Assembly: GCF_003149375.1 (NCBI RefSeq)
Contig: NZ_QFWH01000003.1
Location: 124,001-188,000 of the forward strand
DNA: 64,000 bases
From: Vampirovibrio chlorellavorus
GTDB lineage: Bacteria; Cyanobacteriota; Vampirovibrionia; Vampirovibrionales; Vampirovibrionaceae
Direction of reading: 5' to 3'
In this document: positions 46,037 to 55,424 of the stretch, one piece after another
How positions within the stretch are numbered: position 1 is the first letter of the stretch
Layout of the letters: each line of letters begins with the position of its first letter
The notes under the pieces: generated by a model
The model's database searches: none
What the model was told of the DNA's origin: nothing
The model's input: the letters and a program-made list of their open reading frames with translations, nothing else
Made by a program: the position numbers and the translations under genes

Positions 46037-47569
46037 ATGAAATTGACCGATCTTTCCCAGTACCTGTCAGAGCCCAAGAGGGTGACCCCGGATTTGTTCA
46101 CCCGACAAGCGGAGCAACCGATTGACGGGGTGACCAGCGATTCGCGTCAGGTCAAGGCGGGTACCGTGTTTGTGGCGCTTGGGGGTAGCCGTACGGACGG
46201 GCATCAGTTTTTACAGAGCGCCGCCCAGCAAGGCGCGGTGGCCCTGATTATCGAGCAGGATCGTCAATCCGGCCTGTCCTTGCCTGCCAATATCCCGGTG
46301 ATTGCCGTCCCCAACACCTACAGGGCCCTGGCTGAAGTCAGCGCCGCCCTGCACGACTTCCCCGGGCGCAAGATGCGTCTGGTGGGGGTGACCGGCACCA
46401 ATGGCAAAACCACCGTCACGCACCTGATTGAGCAGATGCTGGCGGATCAGGGTGAGAAAGTGGGGCTGATTGGCACGTTGGGGCAAAAGACCAGCAAGCG
46501 CCAAGCGTACGACTCTACCGGGCACACCACGCCTATGGCCACTGAATTGCAGGAAATTTTGCACGAGATGAAGGACGAGGGCAACGACTACGTGGTCATG
46601 GAGGTCAGCTCTCACGCTTTGGACCAGTACCGGGTGCATCATTGCGACTTTGAAGTGGCCGTGTTGACCAACCTGACCCAGGATCACCTGGATTACCACA
46701 AAACCATGGAGAATTACTGGAAGGCCAAGGCCCTCCTGTTTAGTCGTCTGGAAGTGGCTCCCGACAAGCCCCGGGCCGCGGTCATCAATCTGGATTCCGA
46801 TTATGCCCGGGAGTTCATCGCCGCCTGCCCGGAAGGGGTGACCCTGTATACCTACGGCATTCACAGCCCGGACGCCAACGTGCGCATTGAGAACGCCGAC
46901 TACAGTATCGCTGGCTCCTCTTTCACCGTGGTCACGCCAGCGGGTAAGGCCCAAGTGAAGCTGAAGCTGGGTGGACAGTTCAGCGTGTACAACGCTTTGG
47001 CCGCTTTGGCCAGTGGTCTGGCGCTGGGGATTTCGCTGGAAGCCTGCGTGAAATCGCTGGAGCGGGTGCCCGGCATTCGGGGCCGCTTTGAAGTGGTCTC
47101 TGAAAAGCCTTATGTCATTGTGGATTACGCCCACACCCCCGATGGTCTGGAGAACGTGCTGAACGCCGCCCGAGTGGTCACGCCCAAGGATGCCCGTCTG
47201 ATCGCCGTGTTTGGTTGCGGGGGCGATCGGGACGCCACCAAGCGCCCCAAAATGGGGGGCATTGCCGAGCGCTTGGCCGATGTGCTGGTGATTACCTCCG
47301 ATAACCCCAGAACCGAAGACCCCCAGCAGATTATTACCGATGTCATTTCGGGCATTCAGCGCTTTGATTCCGCCCGCATGATTGTGGACGCCGATCGGCA
47401 GGCGGCCATTCATCAGGCCATCGATCTGGCCCAGCCCAACGACATCATCGTGGTGGCGGGCAAAGGCCACGAAGATTACCAGATTCTGGGCGATCGCACC
47501 ATTCACTTCGATGATCGGGAAGTGGTGCAGGACTACGTGAAGCAAAAACGCGAACTGTCGTCGGTTTAG
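46037..47569 (+). CDS. murE: UDP-MurNAc-tripeptide synthetase, meso-DAP-adding
   Basis: A 510-residue Mur ligase. The P-loop GVTGTNGKTTVTHL, the carbamylated-lysine region (ENYWKAKALLFSRL) and the substrate signature DNPRTEDP are present. DNPR selects meso-diaminopimelate, so the wall has Gram-negative-type stem peptides. It adds DAP to UDP-MurNAc-Ala-Glu in the cytoplasm. An ATG at 46037 and a GTG one codon earlier are both possible. DapB at 52.4 kb makes the DAP precursor in the same cluster. Confidence 0.96.
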   Translation: MKLTDLSQYLSEPKRVTPDLFTRQAEQPIDGVTSDSRQVKAGTVFVALGGSRTDGHQFLQSAAQQGAVALIIEQDRQSGLSLPANIPVIAVPNTYRALAEVSAALHDFPGRKMRLVGVTGTNGKTTVTHLIEQMLADQGEKVGLIGTLGQKTSKRQAYDSTGHTTPMATELQEILHEMKDEGNDYVVMEVSSHALDQYRVHHCDFEVAVLTNLTQDHLDYHKTMENYWKAKALLFSRLEVAPDKPRAAVINLDSDYAREFIAACPEGVTLYTYGIHSPDANVRIENADYSIAGSSFTVVTPAGKAQVKLKLGGQFSVYNALAALASGLALGISLEACVKSLERVPGIRGRFEVVSEKPYVIVDYAHTPDGLENVLNAARVVTPKDARLIAVFGCGGDRDATKRPKMGGIAERLADVLVITSDNPRTEDPQQIITDVISGIQRFDSARMIVDADRQAAIHQAIDLAQPNDIIVVAGKGHEDYQILGDRTIHFDDREVVQDYVKQKRELSSV

Positions 47570-47581
47570 GGGGTGGCCACT

Positions 47582-49039
47582 GTGAGTATTGCGACGGACA
47601 CCCTGAATCAACCGCTGACCCTGGACAAAGCCCGGCCCGTCCACTTTGTGGGCGTGGGTGGCGTGGGTATGAGCGGTCTGGCCAAGGTATTGATTGAGTC
47701 CGGCTTTCAGGTGAGCGGGTCGGATGCCGCTGAAAGCGCCTACACCAAAGCCTTGCGGGCCTTGGGCGGAACCATCCACATTGGGCATGCCGCGAATCAG
47801 GTGCCCGTACAAGCGCAGTTGGTGGTGTCCTCCTCCATCGATCGCCAGAACCCGGAAATCGCCCTGGCGTTGGAGCATGGGCTGGAAATCCACCATCGTT
47901 CAAGCCTGCTGCGAGAAGTGATGCAGGGCGGCCTGCTGGGCCATGAAACCACCATCGGCATTACGGGCACCCACGGAAAAACCACCATCACCGGCATGAC
48001 CGGGCTGGCCCTCAAGCTGGCCGGACTGGAGCCGACCGTGGTGGTGGGCGGTAAAATGCCCCAGCTGGACACCAACGCCATTCTCAGCCCGGATGGCAAA
48101 TACGCCGTGGCCGAGCTGGATGAGAGCGACGGCACCATTTTGCAGTATCAGCCCACCTTGTCCGTGGTGGCCAATCTGGAGCTGGATCACGCTGATCACT
48201 ACACCAACGGGCTGCAAGGCGTACTGGATACCTTTCGCACTTACCTGAACGCCCTGAAACCGGGCAGCAAGGTGTTGTTTAACGTGACCTGCCCCAATAC
48301 CAAGGCCCTCATGCAGGATTGTCCGGCTAGTGTGGAGCGGATTCTGCTGGCCCCGGGCGATGTGTTTACCGGTCAGGAGACGGAGACTACTTATTGGCTC
48401 AAAAACGCCCGTCCCTACGCCAAGGGCTGCTATCAGGCCTACGTGTACCGTAATTCCAAAATGCTGGGTGAGCTGAACATGTCCGTTCCCGGCAAGCACA
48501 ACCTGTTTAACGGCCTGTGCGCGGTGGCCGTGGGCGATCAGCTGGGGGCGGATTTTGACTCTCTGGCCGAGGCCCTGACCGCCTTCACCGGTATGGGGCG
48601 TCGCTTTGAGAAAGTGGGCGAGTGGAATCACGCCCTACTGGTGGACGATTATGCCCATCACCCCAGCGAGGTTCTGGTCACCCTGAAGGCGGCCCGGGAA
48701 TCCCTGCAAGGCACCAATGGGCGGGTGATTGCCGTGTTTCAGCCGCATCGCTACTCTCGTCTGCAAGCCCTGTGGGATGAGTTTTTAACCTGCTTTGGCG
48801 ATGCCGATTTGCTCTTTCTGACCGATGTGTACGCCGCGCACGAGCCGGTCATTCCCGGGCTGACCGCTGATGCCTTTGCCCAGAAGGTCAAGCACCCTAA
48901 GGCGCAGTATGTGCCGTTGGCTCCTGATTTTGAGCCGGTTCGGGAGGCCCTGAAAGCGGTCATTCAGCCGGGGGACATCGTGCTGTCCATGGGGGCGGGC
49001 AATATCACCCAACTGCTGCGGCACTGGATCTCCCCATGA
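47582..49039 (+). CDS. murC: UDP-N-acetylmuramate-L-alanine ligase
   Basis: A 485-residue Mur ligase that adds the first amino acid of the stem peptide. VHFVGVGGVGMSGLAKVLIE at the N-terminus and TGTHGKTTITGM are diagnostic, and DDYAHHPSEV is also seen. GTG 47582 is chosen because GGGGGTGG lies eight bases upstream; the GTG at 47573 would overlap that site. The end overlaps murB as ATGA. Confidence 0.96.
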   Translation: MSIATDTLNQPLTLDKARPVHFVGVGGVGMSGLAKVLIESGFQVSGSDAAESAYTKALRALGGTIHIGHAANQVPVQAQLVVSSSIDRQNPEIALALEHGLEIHHRSSLLREVMQGGLLGHETTIGITGTHGKTTITGMTGLALKLAGLEPTVVVGGKMPQLDTNAILSPDGKYAVAELDESDGTILQYQPTLSVVANLELDHADHYTNGLQGVLDTFRTYLNALKPGSKVLFNVTCPNTKALMQDCPASVERILLAPGDVFTGQETETTYWLKNARPYAKGCYQAYVYRNSKMLGELNMSVPGKHNLFNGLCAVAVGDQLGADFDSLAEALTAFTGMGRRFEKVGEWNHALLVDDYAHHPSEVLVTLKAARESLQGTNGRVIAVFQPHRYSRLQALWDEFLTCFGDADLLFLTDVYAAHEPVIPGLTADAFAQKVKHPKAQYVPLAPDFEPVREALKAVIQPGDIVLSMGAGNITQLLRHWISP

Positions 49040-49959
49040 GTACATGTGTTCCCCAAGTGCTAATGGGCGCCCAGTTTACCACCTACCGCATCGGTGGCCC
49101 GCTGGATGAAGCCTATCAACCCACCACAGAAGCGGAGCTGGTGGCCATTTTGCGGCAAACTCAGGCCGCTGGAAAGCCCCTGACCATTCTGGGCTGGGGC
49201 GGCAACAGCATTATCGCCAGCGCTGGCATTCGGGGGGTGACCATTATCACCCGTAAGCTGGACTGGGTGGAACCCATTACGGACACCCGCATGGCTTTCG
49301 GGGCCGGTGTGCATTTGGCCAAGGCCGCCAGTACGGGTCTGAAATATGGTCTGACCGGTGGGGAGTTCATGATCGGCATTCCCGGCACCATTGGCGGGGC
49401 GTTGCGGATGAATGCCGGGGCCTTGGGGCAGGAGACTGCCAATCTGGTGCGCAGCGTGAATCTTTACAACCTGGAAACCGCACAGGTGGAAACCTGGCTG
49501 CCCGAGCAACTCGGCTTTCAGTACCGCAAAAGCGCCATTGATCCCAAAAAGCACGTGGTGCTGAGCGCGGAGCTGGAATTTCAGCCCGGCAATCCCGCCG
49601 AGATCAGCGCCACCATGACCCAAAGCGTGCAGTTCCGTAAAAGCCACCATCCCAAGGAGCCCAACGGGGGCAGCGTGTTCAAGAACCCCTCCAGGGACAT
49701 GCCCGCCGGGAAACTGATGGAGGAACTGGGGGCCAAGGGGCAGTGGCGGGAAGGCGGCGCTATGGTCAGCCCCTTGCACGGCAATTTCATCGTGAATGTC
49801 GACCACGCAACGTCTTTGGATGTGTTGCGGCTTATGCGGCGGATGCAGCAGGCCATTAAAGACCGCTATGGGCTGGATGCGCACCCGGAGAACCTGCTTC
49901 TGGGCGATGCCAGCCCCGAAGAGCAGGCCCTGTGGCAGGCCTTGACCGCCGGGCATTAA
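49036..49959 (+). CDS. murB: UDP-N-acetylenolpyruvoylglucosamine reductase
   Basis: A 307-residue FAD enzyme that reduces enolpyruvyl-UDP-GlcNAc to UDP-MurNAc. The FAD-binding part is LTILGWGGNSIIA, then GEFMIGIPGTIGGALRMNAG. The catalytic serine lies in GGSVFKNP, and the tyrosine of QYRKS and the late glutamate in HPENLLLGD complete the site. The ATG overlaps the murC stop by 4 nt. The protein is of the shorter type II class found in many bacteria. Confidence 0.95.
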   Translation: MSTCVPQVLMGAQFTTYRIGGPLDEAYQPTTEAELVAILRQTQAAGKPLTILGWGGNSIIASAGIRGVTIITRKLDWVEPITDTRMAFGAGVHLAKAASTGLKYGLTGGEFMIGIPGTIGGALRMNAGALGQETANLVRSVNLYNLETAQVETWLPEQLGFQYRKSAIDPKKHVVLSAELEFQPGNPAEISATMTQSVQFRKSHHPKEPNGGSVFKNPSRDMPAGKLMEELGAKGQWREGGAMVSPLHGNFIVNVDHATSLDVLRLMRRMQQAIKDRYGLDAHPENLLLGDASPEEQALWQALTAGH

Positions 49960-50002
49960 AACTTAAAATTCGTTTCAATCTTTATCCACAAGGATATTTT
50001 CA

Positions 50003-50959
50003 ATGACCAGTACCCAGCAGAATTCGATTTTGAACCATCATACCCGCATCGGGGTGTTGTATGGCGGCCTCTCTTCGGAGCGGGAGGTGTCCCTGCGCTC
50101 CGGCAAGAACTGTTACGAGGCCTTGCGGCGATTGGGCTACGAAAACGCCACCCTGATTGATGTGGATCAGCACATTGCCCGCACCTTGGCCGATCAGAAA
50201 ATTGAGGTGGCTTACATCGCCCTGCACGGCAAGTACGGGGAAGATGGCTGTATTCAGGGTGTGCTGGAGCTGATGGGCATTCCTTATACCGGCTGCCGGG
50301 TGGCGGCCAGCGCCCTGACCATGAACAAGGCCCTCACCAAGAGCGTGCTGAAGGATGCCGGGTTGCCGGTCATTGATTCGGTGGTGTTTAAGTCCGCCGC
50401 GGTCAACGGCAAGCCCATAGAGATGACCATTCCTTACCCGGTCATGGTGAAGCCCCTGAACGAGGGCTCCAGCATCGGCATGAGCAAGGTGGATGCCCCC
50501 GAGGACTTGAAACCGGCCTTGAAAACCGCCTTGAGCTATTGCGACGAGGTGATGGTGGAGCGCTACGTGTACGGAAAATCCATTACCGTGGGGGTGGTGG
50601 AAGTGAACGGTCAACCGAAAGTGACCCCCATTCTGGAGCTGCGGCCAACCCAGTCGGAATGGTACGACCTGGAGGCCAAATACACGGAAGGCGGTACCGA
50701 GTTTATTCTGCCTGCTGAACTCTCCCCCGCTGTGACCGAGGCCATTCAAGAGGCTACCTTGCGAGCCCATCGGGCCGCTGGCTGCCGGGGCGTCTCCCGC
50801 ATTGATTTTGTGGTGGCGGATGATAACCGGTTTTATATTCTGGAAATTAACACCATTCCGGGCATGACCGACCTCAGCGATCTGCCCGCCCAGGCCAAGG
50901 CCATGGGAATTGATTACGATCAGCTGGTAGAATGTATCCTGAAAACTGCCGTCAGCTAG
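50003..50959 (+). CDS. ddl: D-alanine-D-alanine ligase
   Basis: A 318-residue ATP-grasp enzyme making D-Ala-D-Ala for the stem peptide. GVLYGGLSSEREVSLRSG, ALHGKYGEDGCIQGVLELMG, PYTGCRVAASALTMNKALTK and the metal-binding NTIPGMTDLS are all present. It starts 43 bp after murB. The omega-loop and active-site tyrosine region (EGSSIGMSKV) look normal. Confidence 0.95.
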   Translation: MTSTQQNSILNHHTRIGVLYGGLSSEREVSLRSGKNCYEALRRLGYENATLIDVDQHIARTLADQKIEVAYIALHGKYGEDGCIQGVLELMGIPYTGCRVAASALTMNKALTKSVLKDAGLPVIDSVVFKSAAVNGKPIEMTIPYPVMVKPLNEGSSIGMSKVDAPEDLKPALKTALSYCDEVMVERYVYGKSITVGVVEVNGQPKVTPILELRPTQSEWYDLEAKYTEGGTEFILPAELSPAVTEAIQEATLRAHRAAGCRGVSRIDFVVADDNRFYILEINTIPGMTDLSDLPAQAKAMGIDYDQLVECILKTAVS

Positions 50960-50975
50960 AAAAGTCCAAGCGCTT

Positions 50976-52271
50976 ATGTCCCCCATTGAACAGCCGGAAG
51001 ATGCCGCCAACCGCGAGGCCGATCAGCCCGCCAGTTCCATGCGGGATTTGACACGGGCCTTGTCCCGAACTGCCGATGACACGGCGGAGGCGGAGGCCGA
51101 ACCGCTGGCCAGCGGACAGAGCGTTTTCTCCAGTCGCAGCGGTATTCAGGACCCCCTGGTGAAAACGCCGGTGACGGAAGGGGAGCTTCCGGCGCCGGAT
51201 GAGGAAGCGGCTTATTGCCCCCTCAGCGAGCGGCCACTCAAGCGGGGTAAGAAAGGCAAGGGCAAGCGCAAGGATAAATCCGCAAAAAATAGCGCGGCCA
51301 CTCGTCCAGAGCCCCCGGCGGTTAAATCCAGACGGCAGCAGGAACGGGCCCGTCGGCGGCAGGAAAATTATTTGCAAAAGCGGCGCAAGGAGAAAAAGCT
51401 CCGGGTTTTTTACGGGCGGATTCGTTCCATTCTCAAGTTGTGTTGCGCGTTTTTATGGGCCTTTTTGTTATGGGAAATGTTTCAAAGCCCCTTGTGGGTG
51501 ATGAGCGCCCCTCGCTATCAGGTCAGTCATCAGCAACTGTTGCGACCCGCGCAATTGGCCCCGCTGGTGCAGCCCTGGGTGGGCAAGCCCCTGTACGCCA
51601 TCCACACGGGAAAACTGGCGCAACAGATTGAACAGCGCTTTGCCGTGGTGGAGCGGGCAGAGGTGCGTCGGGTGTTATTCCCGGCCAGCTTGCGTATCCA
51701 GATTATTGAGAAGCAACCCTGGGCGGGTCTGTATTTGCCGTCCAGCTACGATAAGGCCCATCCGGCCAAGCCCACTGCCGCTCAACCCGATGCTGACCCT
51801 GGAAACGCTTCCTCGGAGAAAATCCGGCGGCGCTGGTGGGAAACACCTTTTGGCATGGCCGCCGAAAACGAGCTGATTGGGCTGTCTGGCTACGCCATTA
51901 AGCCCGAGCTGTTTGCCCCGGCAGAGAAAGTGCTGGTGAACCCGCGGGTTACGCTTAAGCCCGCTTACTGGCGGCAATTGCGGGAGGTGGCCTGGCAGGC
52001 CCGGCAAATCAAGGGCTTGCATCTGGAGGCCGTGGATATTCGCAACCCGAATCAGGTGATTTTGCGCTATCAGGAAATTCCGGTGATTCTGGGGCTGCTC
52101 AACAGCACGGCTTCCCAGCGTTTGGCCCGGCTGATTCCTCTGCTGCCCAAAATCCGGGAGTATCGGGATGTGATTGAATCGGTGGACTTGAAGTGGGAAG
52201 AGCAGGTGACTTTCCACAAGCGTCCCAACGCCCGGCTTAAAGAAACCAAAGAGCCTCAGGTGCAGGGCTAG
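50976..52271 (+). CDS. ftsQ: FtsQ/DivIB-type division protein with a long cytoplasmic tail
   Basis: A 431-residue bitopic protein. An unusually long, basic, disordered N-terminus (about 150 residues, with KRGKKGKGKRKDKSAK) is followed by one membrane helix (LKLCCAFLWAFLLWEMF). The POTRA domain has YQVSHQQLLRPAQL and ERAEVRRVLFPASLRIQIIE, and the FtsQ beta domain follows to the end. It links FtsL/FtsB to the divisome. Most FtsQ proteins have a tail of 20-60 residues, so this one may hold additional binding sites. ATG 50976 is 17 bp after ddl. Confidence 0.85.
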   Translation: MSPIEQPEDAANREADQPASSMRDLTRALSRTADDTAEAEAEPLASGQSVFSSRSGIQDPLVKTPVTEGELPAPDEEAAYCPLSERPLKRGKKGKGKRKDKSAKNSAATRPEPPAVKSRRQQERARRRQENYLQKRRKEKKLRVFYGRIRSILKLCCAFLWAFLLWEMFQSPLWVMSAPRYQVSHQQLLRPAQLAPLVQPWVGKPLYAIHTGKLAQQIEQRFAVVERAEVRRVLFPASLRIQIIEKQPWAGLYLPSSYDKAHPAKPTAAQPDADPGNASSEKIRRRWWETPFGMAAENELIGLSGYAIKPELFAPAEKVLVNPRVTLKPAYWRQLREVAWQARQIKGLHLEAVDIRNPNQVILRYQEIPVILGLLNSTASQRLARLIPLLPKIREYRDVIESVDLKWEEQVTFHKRPNARLKETKEPQVQG

Positions 52272-52372
52272 CGGTTAATAGCCTTTCTCGTTCCCGGGGA
52301 AACACATTGCGTGTGGGGCGTCTTTCGGTTAAAACCGAGCTATTGTTGTTGATGGACGGGGCAGGTGCCTTT

Positions 52373-53194
52373 ATGGAAGCACAGATGCAAGCAAAGCAGA
52401 TTCGGGTGGCCGTTTGCGGGGGCAAGGGTAAAATGGGCCGGGAGGTGGTTAAAACCGTGGCCCAGGACGCCGAACTCTCTCTGGCGGGCGTGGTTGACCC
52501 CAGCGCTTCCGATGAAACGGTCAAGGCCTACTTCGATATTGACGCTGATCCGGGGATGCTGTTTGATTGCAGCCTGAAGGATATGCTGGCTCGTGAAAAG
52601 CCCGATGTGTGCGTGGATTTTACCAATCCGGAGGTGGTGTTCGCCAACACCATGGCCATGATTGAGGCCGGTTGCCGTCCGGTCATCGGCACCACCGGGC
52701 TGACCGCCGAGCAACTGAAAACCATTGACGACGCCCTGCGTGCCCAAAATCTGGGGGGGCTGGTGGTGCCCAACTTCGCCATCGGGGCGGTGCTGATGAT
52801 GAAATTCGCCCAGGAAGCGTCCAAGTACTTTGATCACGCCGAGATCATCGAGCTGCACCACAACAAAAAGGCGGATGCTCCCAGTGGTACGGCTTTAAAA
52901 ACCGCTGAACTGATGCGGGAAAGTCAGGCCCGCTTTGGGCGCAGCAACGCCCCGGAGACCGAGCTGATTGCCGGGGCCCGGGGGGCTTGTGGCCCTGCGG
53001 ACATTCACATTCACAGCGTGCGACTGCCCGGTTTCATCGCCCATCAGGAAGTGATTTTGGGCAGTCCCGGCCAGATTTTGACCATTCGGCACGACAGCAT
53101 GGACCGAAATTGCTTTATGCCCGGCGTGGCTCTGGCCGTCAAGAAAAGCATGACCCTGACCGGTTTGGTCTATGGGTTGGAGCATATTTTGTAA
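52373..53194 (+). CDS. dapB: 4-hydroxy-tetrahydrodipicolinate reductase
   Basis: A 273-residue NAD(P)H enzyme of the lysine/DAP pathway. VAVCGGKGKMGREVVKTV is the dinucleotide fold, and ELHHNKKADAPSGTAL contains the catalytic histidine and lysine. It supplies DAP used by MurE upstream. ATG 52373 has GCAGGTG a few bases upstream; ATG 52352 and earlier starts are possible but add no conserved sequence. The 100-bp gap to ftsQ suggests it may have an extra promoter. Confidence 0.93.
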   Translation: MEAQMQAKQIRVAVCGGKGKMGREVVKTVAQDAELSLAGVVDPSASDETVKAYFDIDADPGMLFDCSLKDMLAREKPDVCVDFTNPEVVFANTMAMIEAGCRPVIGTTGLTAEQLKTIDDALRAQNLGGLVVPNFAIGAVLMMKFAQEASKYFDHAEIIELHHNKKADAPSGTALKTAELMRESQARFGRSNAPETELIAGARGACGPADIHIHSVRLPGFIAHQEVILGSPGQILTIRHDSMDRNCFMPGVALAVKKSMTLTGLVYGLEHIL

Positions 53195-53341
53195 CCGGGA
53201 TATCCACCCCAATGGCTTTTAAAGGCTGCCTGACCGTATAAAGTGAGGGCGTCCGCTGCGCCCGTTGGCCCGGTGCAATCACAGCACGACTGGCCCACCT
53301 GCCAGCTCAGGGTCTCCCCGTCCACTCTAAACGTCTGGAGT

Positions 53342-54232
53342 TTAGGGGGCTTGCTGCTGCCCCTTGAATGTTTCGGTGAAGGCTTTGGCCACTGGGGTTT
53401 GGGCCAAGCCGCCCTCGGCGGTTTCCTTCAGGCTGGGGTGCATCAGCTTGCCCACCGCCGCCATGGCTTCCACCACCTGATCCATGGGAATAAAGCTCTT
53501 CACCCCGGCCAGAGCCATGGTGGCCGAGGCCGCCGCTTGAACGCCCGACAGGCCGTTGCGCACTACGCAGGGCACTTCCACCAAACCCGCCACCGGGTCG
53601 CAGACGAGCCCCATCAGGTTTTGCATGGAGATGGCCGCCGCATGTACCACTTGTTCCGGGGTGCCGCCCATCATTTCCACCAGACCGCCCGCAGCCATGC
53701 CGGAGGCCACGCCCACTTCCGCCTGACAACCGGCAGCGGAGCCGGACAGGAACATGCGCCGGGCGGTGATTTCTCCGATGATCCCAGCAGTAATCAGCCC
53801 CTTCAGGGTTTGCTGGGGGGGCACGTTTTTATCCTGCTCCACGGCAATCAGGGCGGCGGGCACCGAACCACTGCCCCCTGCGGTGGGACAGGCCACGATA
53901 CGCTTCATACGGCTGTTTTCTTCCAGCGTGGCCAGCCCAAAGGCGATCATTTTCATTTCAACGGGAGATAAAAAGCATTGCGGCTGGTTCATAAAATCCA
54001 TGATCCGTCTGGCGTCTCCCCCGGTCAGGCCGCTCATGGACTTTTCGGTGGAATGAATGCCGCTGGTCACGGTGTCCCGCATTTGTTGCAGGATGGCTTC
54101 CATACCCGCCAGGATTTCCGCTCGCTGCTTGCCGGAGTAGGCCTCCTCATAGCGCAAGGCCGCTTCAGCCACGCCGCATTGATGCTCCTGACAGTAGGTC
54201 AACAGTTCTTGAAACGAATTGAAGTTGGGCAT
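53342..54232 (-). CDS. sdaAA: L-serine dehydratase, alpha subunit
   Basis: A 296-residue subunit of an iron-sulfur serine dehydratase (serine to pyruvate and ammonia). Cluster-binding cysteines are visible in IVACPTAGGSGSVPAAL, LVCDPVAG and EVPCVVRN. It is the two-subunit (Bacillus-like) type, with beta encoded 65 bp upstream on the same strand, so they form an operon. The start MPNFNSFQELLTYC fits the family. Confidence 0.93.
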   Translation of the reverse strand: MPNFNSFQELLTYCQEHQCGVAEAALRYEEAYSGKQRAEILAGMEAILQQMRDTVTSGIHSTEKSMSGLTGGDARRIMDFMNQPQCFLSPVEMKMIAFGLATLEENSRMKRIVACPTAGGSGSVPAALIAVEQDKNVPPQQTLKGLITAGIIGEITARRMFLSGSAAGCQAEVGVASGMAAGGLVEMMGGTPEQVVHAAAISMQNLMGLVCDPVAGLVEVPCVVRNGLSGVQAAASATMALAGVKSFIPMDQVVEAMAAVGKLMHPSLKETAEGGLAQTPVAKAFTETFKGQQQAP

Positions 54233-54296
54233 GGGTGGGAATCCTGAACTTTCTATGGAATGGAAACGTGCCAGACAGAGTGGCGCTCTGAAGGGG

Positions 54297-54974
54297 TCAG
54301 GCCGGTAATTGATCGATGCACCGGGCCGTGTGAATGTCGGGGATGCCTTGAATGGCCGCCACGGCTTTGGCAGGCGGCATGGAATCCAGGGTGATGATCA
54401 TGAACGCCTCCACCCCGCGTTGGTTGCGGTTGCAGGTCAGGGTGGCGATGTTGATTTGCTGTTCCGCCAGAATTTTGGTCACTTGCCAAATCATGCCCGG
54501 CTGATCCTTGTAAAAGAGGATGAGAGTGGGCATTTCTCCCCGGATGTTGACGTTGTGGCCGTCGATTTTGGACACGTACACCTTGCCGCCACCGATGGAG
54601 TGCCCGACCACCGTAAGCATCTGGCCGTTTTGCAACCGCATGTTGAACACCACGGTGTTGGGAGAATAGTTGTTTGCCCCTAAAAACGGGGTGATGGTGT
54701 AGTGAAGGCCCTGGGCTTCAGCCAGCGCGAAGGCGTCCCGGATGCGCTCATCGTTGACCCCGTAGCCCAGAATGCCGGCGATGAGGCCGCGATCCGTGCC
54801 GTGGCCCTGATAGGTTTGGGCGAAGGAATTGTAAAGCACAAACTCTACTTCCTGAATGGGTTGATCGGCCACCAGCCTTGCCAGATTGGCCAGCCGAACC
54901 GCCCCGGCGGTATGGGAACTGGAGGGGCCCACCATGATCGGGCCGACAATATCGAATAGAGAGCCACCACTCAT
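54297..54974 (-). CDS. sdaAB: L-serine dehydratase, beta subunit
   Basis: A 225-residue subunit. SLFDIVGPIMVGPSSSHTAG is the family's serine-binding signature. The C-terminal part (from about residue 150) is an ACT domain that typically senses serine, with MIWQVTKILAEQQINIATLT. ATG 54974 is preferred as it directly precedes the conserved part; GTG 54983 is an alternative. First gene of the sda operon. Confidence 0.92.
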   Translation of the reverse strand: MSGGSLFDIVGPIMVGPSSSHTAGAVRLANLARLVADQPIQEVEFVLYNSFAQTYQGHGTDRGLIAGILGYGVNDERIRDAFALAEAQGLHYTITPFLGANNYSPNTVVFNMRLQNGQMLTVVGHSIGGGKVYVSKIDGHNVNIRGEMPTLILFYKDQPGMIWQVTKILAEQQINIATLTCNRNQRGVEAFMIITLDSMPPAKAVAAIQGIPDIHTARCIDQLPA

Positions 54975-54983
54975 GCCAAACAC

Positions 54984-55424
54984 GCTTTCATCTTTGTGAA
55001 GGATATTTCAATTTTGACACAGAATTTTTGCAAAAAGGCTACTCAATTTTTTGAACGTGTGGTATTAATTATAGAAGTGACTTTTTAGTTTGAATAGTAG
55101 ATTTTTTCCCCTGGCATCTCAAGTTGTTGAACCATGTTTCAGGGCAAGTCCACGGGTACGGCACAAGTATAATCATCGAAGAGATTCACTGCCGAGCGGC
55201 TTCAGGATAGTCATAGCAAAGTTATTTTAGTAGTAGTAGTTGATTCGCTAAACTTCCAATCTTCAGCAAGCGCCGAGTGAGAAAGCCCAGGTAAACCATA
55301 TAAAAAGTCGTCGTTTTGGAATTTGAATAGAGTTGAAGGGTTATACGAATCCGCCCTGTCACAGCGTTCTTTGGGTATCAATCTGAATCTGGATTCGATT
55401 AAGTCAAGCGGATAGAAATTCATT
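54984..55424. other. Intergenic region between the divergent sda operon and the zinc-ribbon gene
   Basis: About 440 bp, AT-rich at 55000-55110. A TTGACA sits at 55013 but without a convincing partner at the right spacing. No supportable gene was found; the short minus-strand frame at 55211-55498 enters the next gene and has no similarity. Confidence 0.5.

Noticed and set aside
46211-47896. 561-codon minus-strand frame opposite murE/murC
   Set aside because: Antisense shadow; His/Gly-rich translation typical of reading GC-rich genes backwards.
55013-55080. TTGACA/TTGAAC with TATAGA as a promoter of the zinc-ribbon gene
   Set aside because: Spacing between candidate -35 and -10 elements does not fit and the site is about 350 bp from the start codon.
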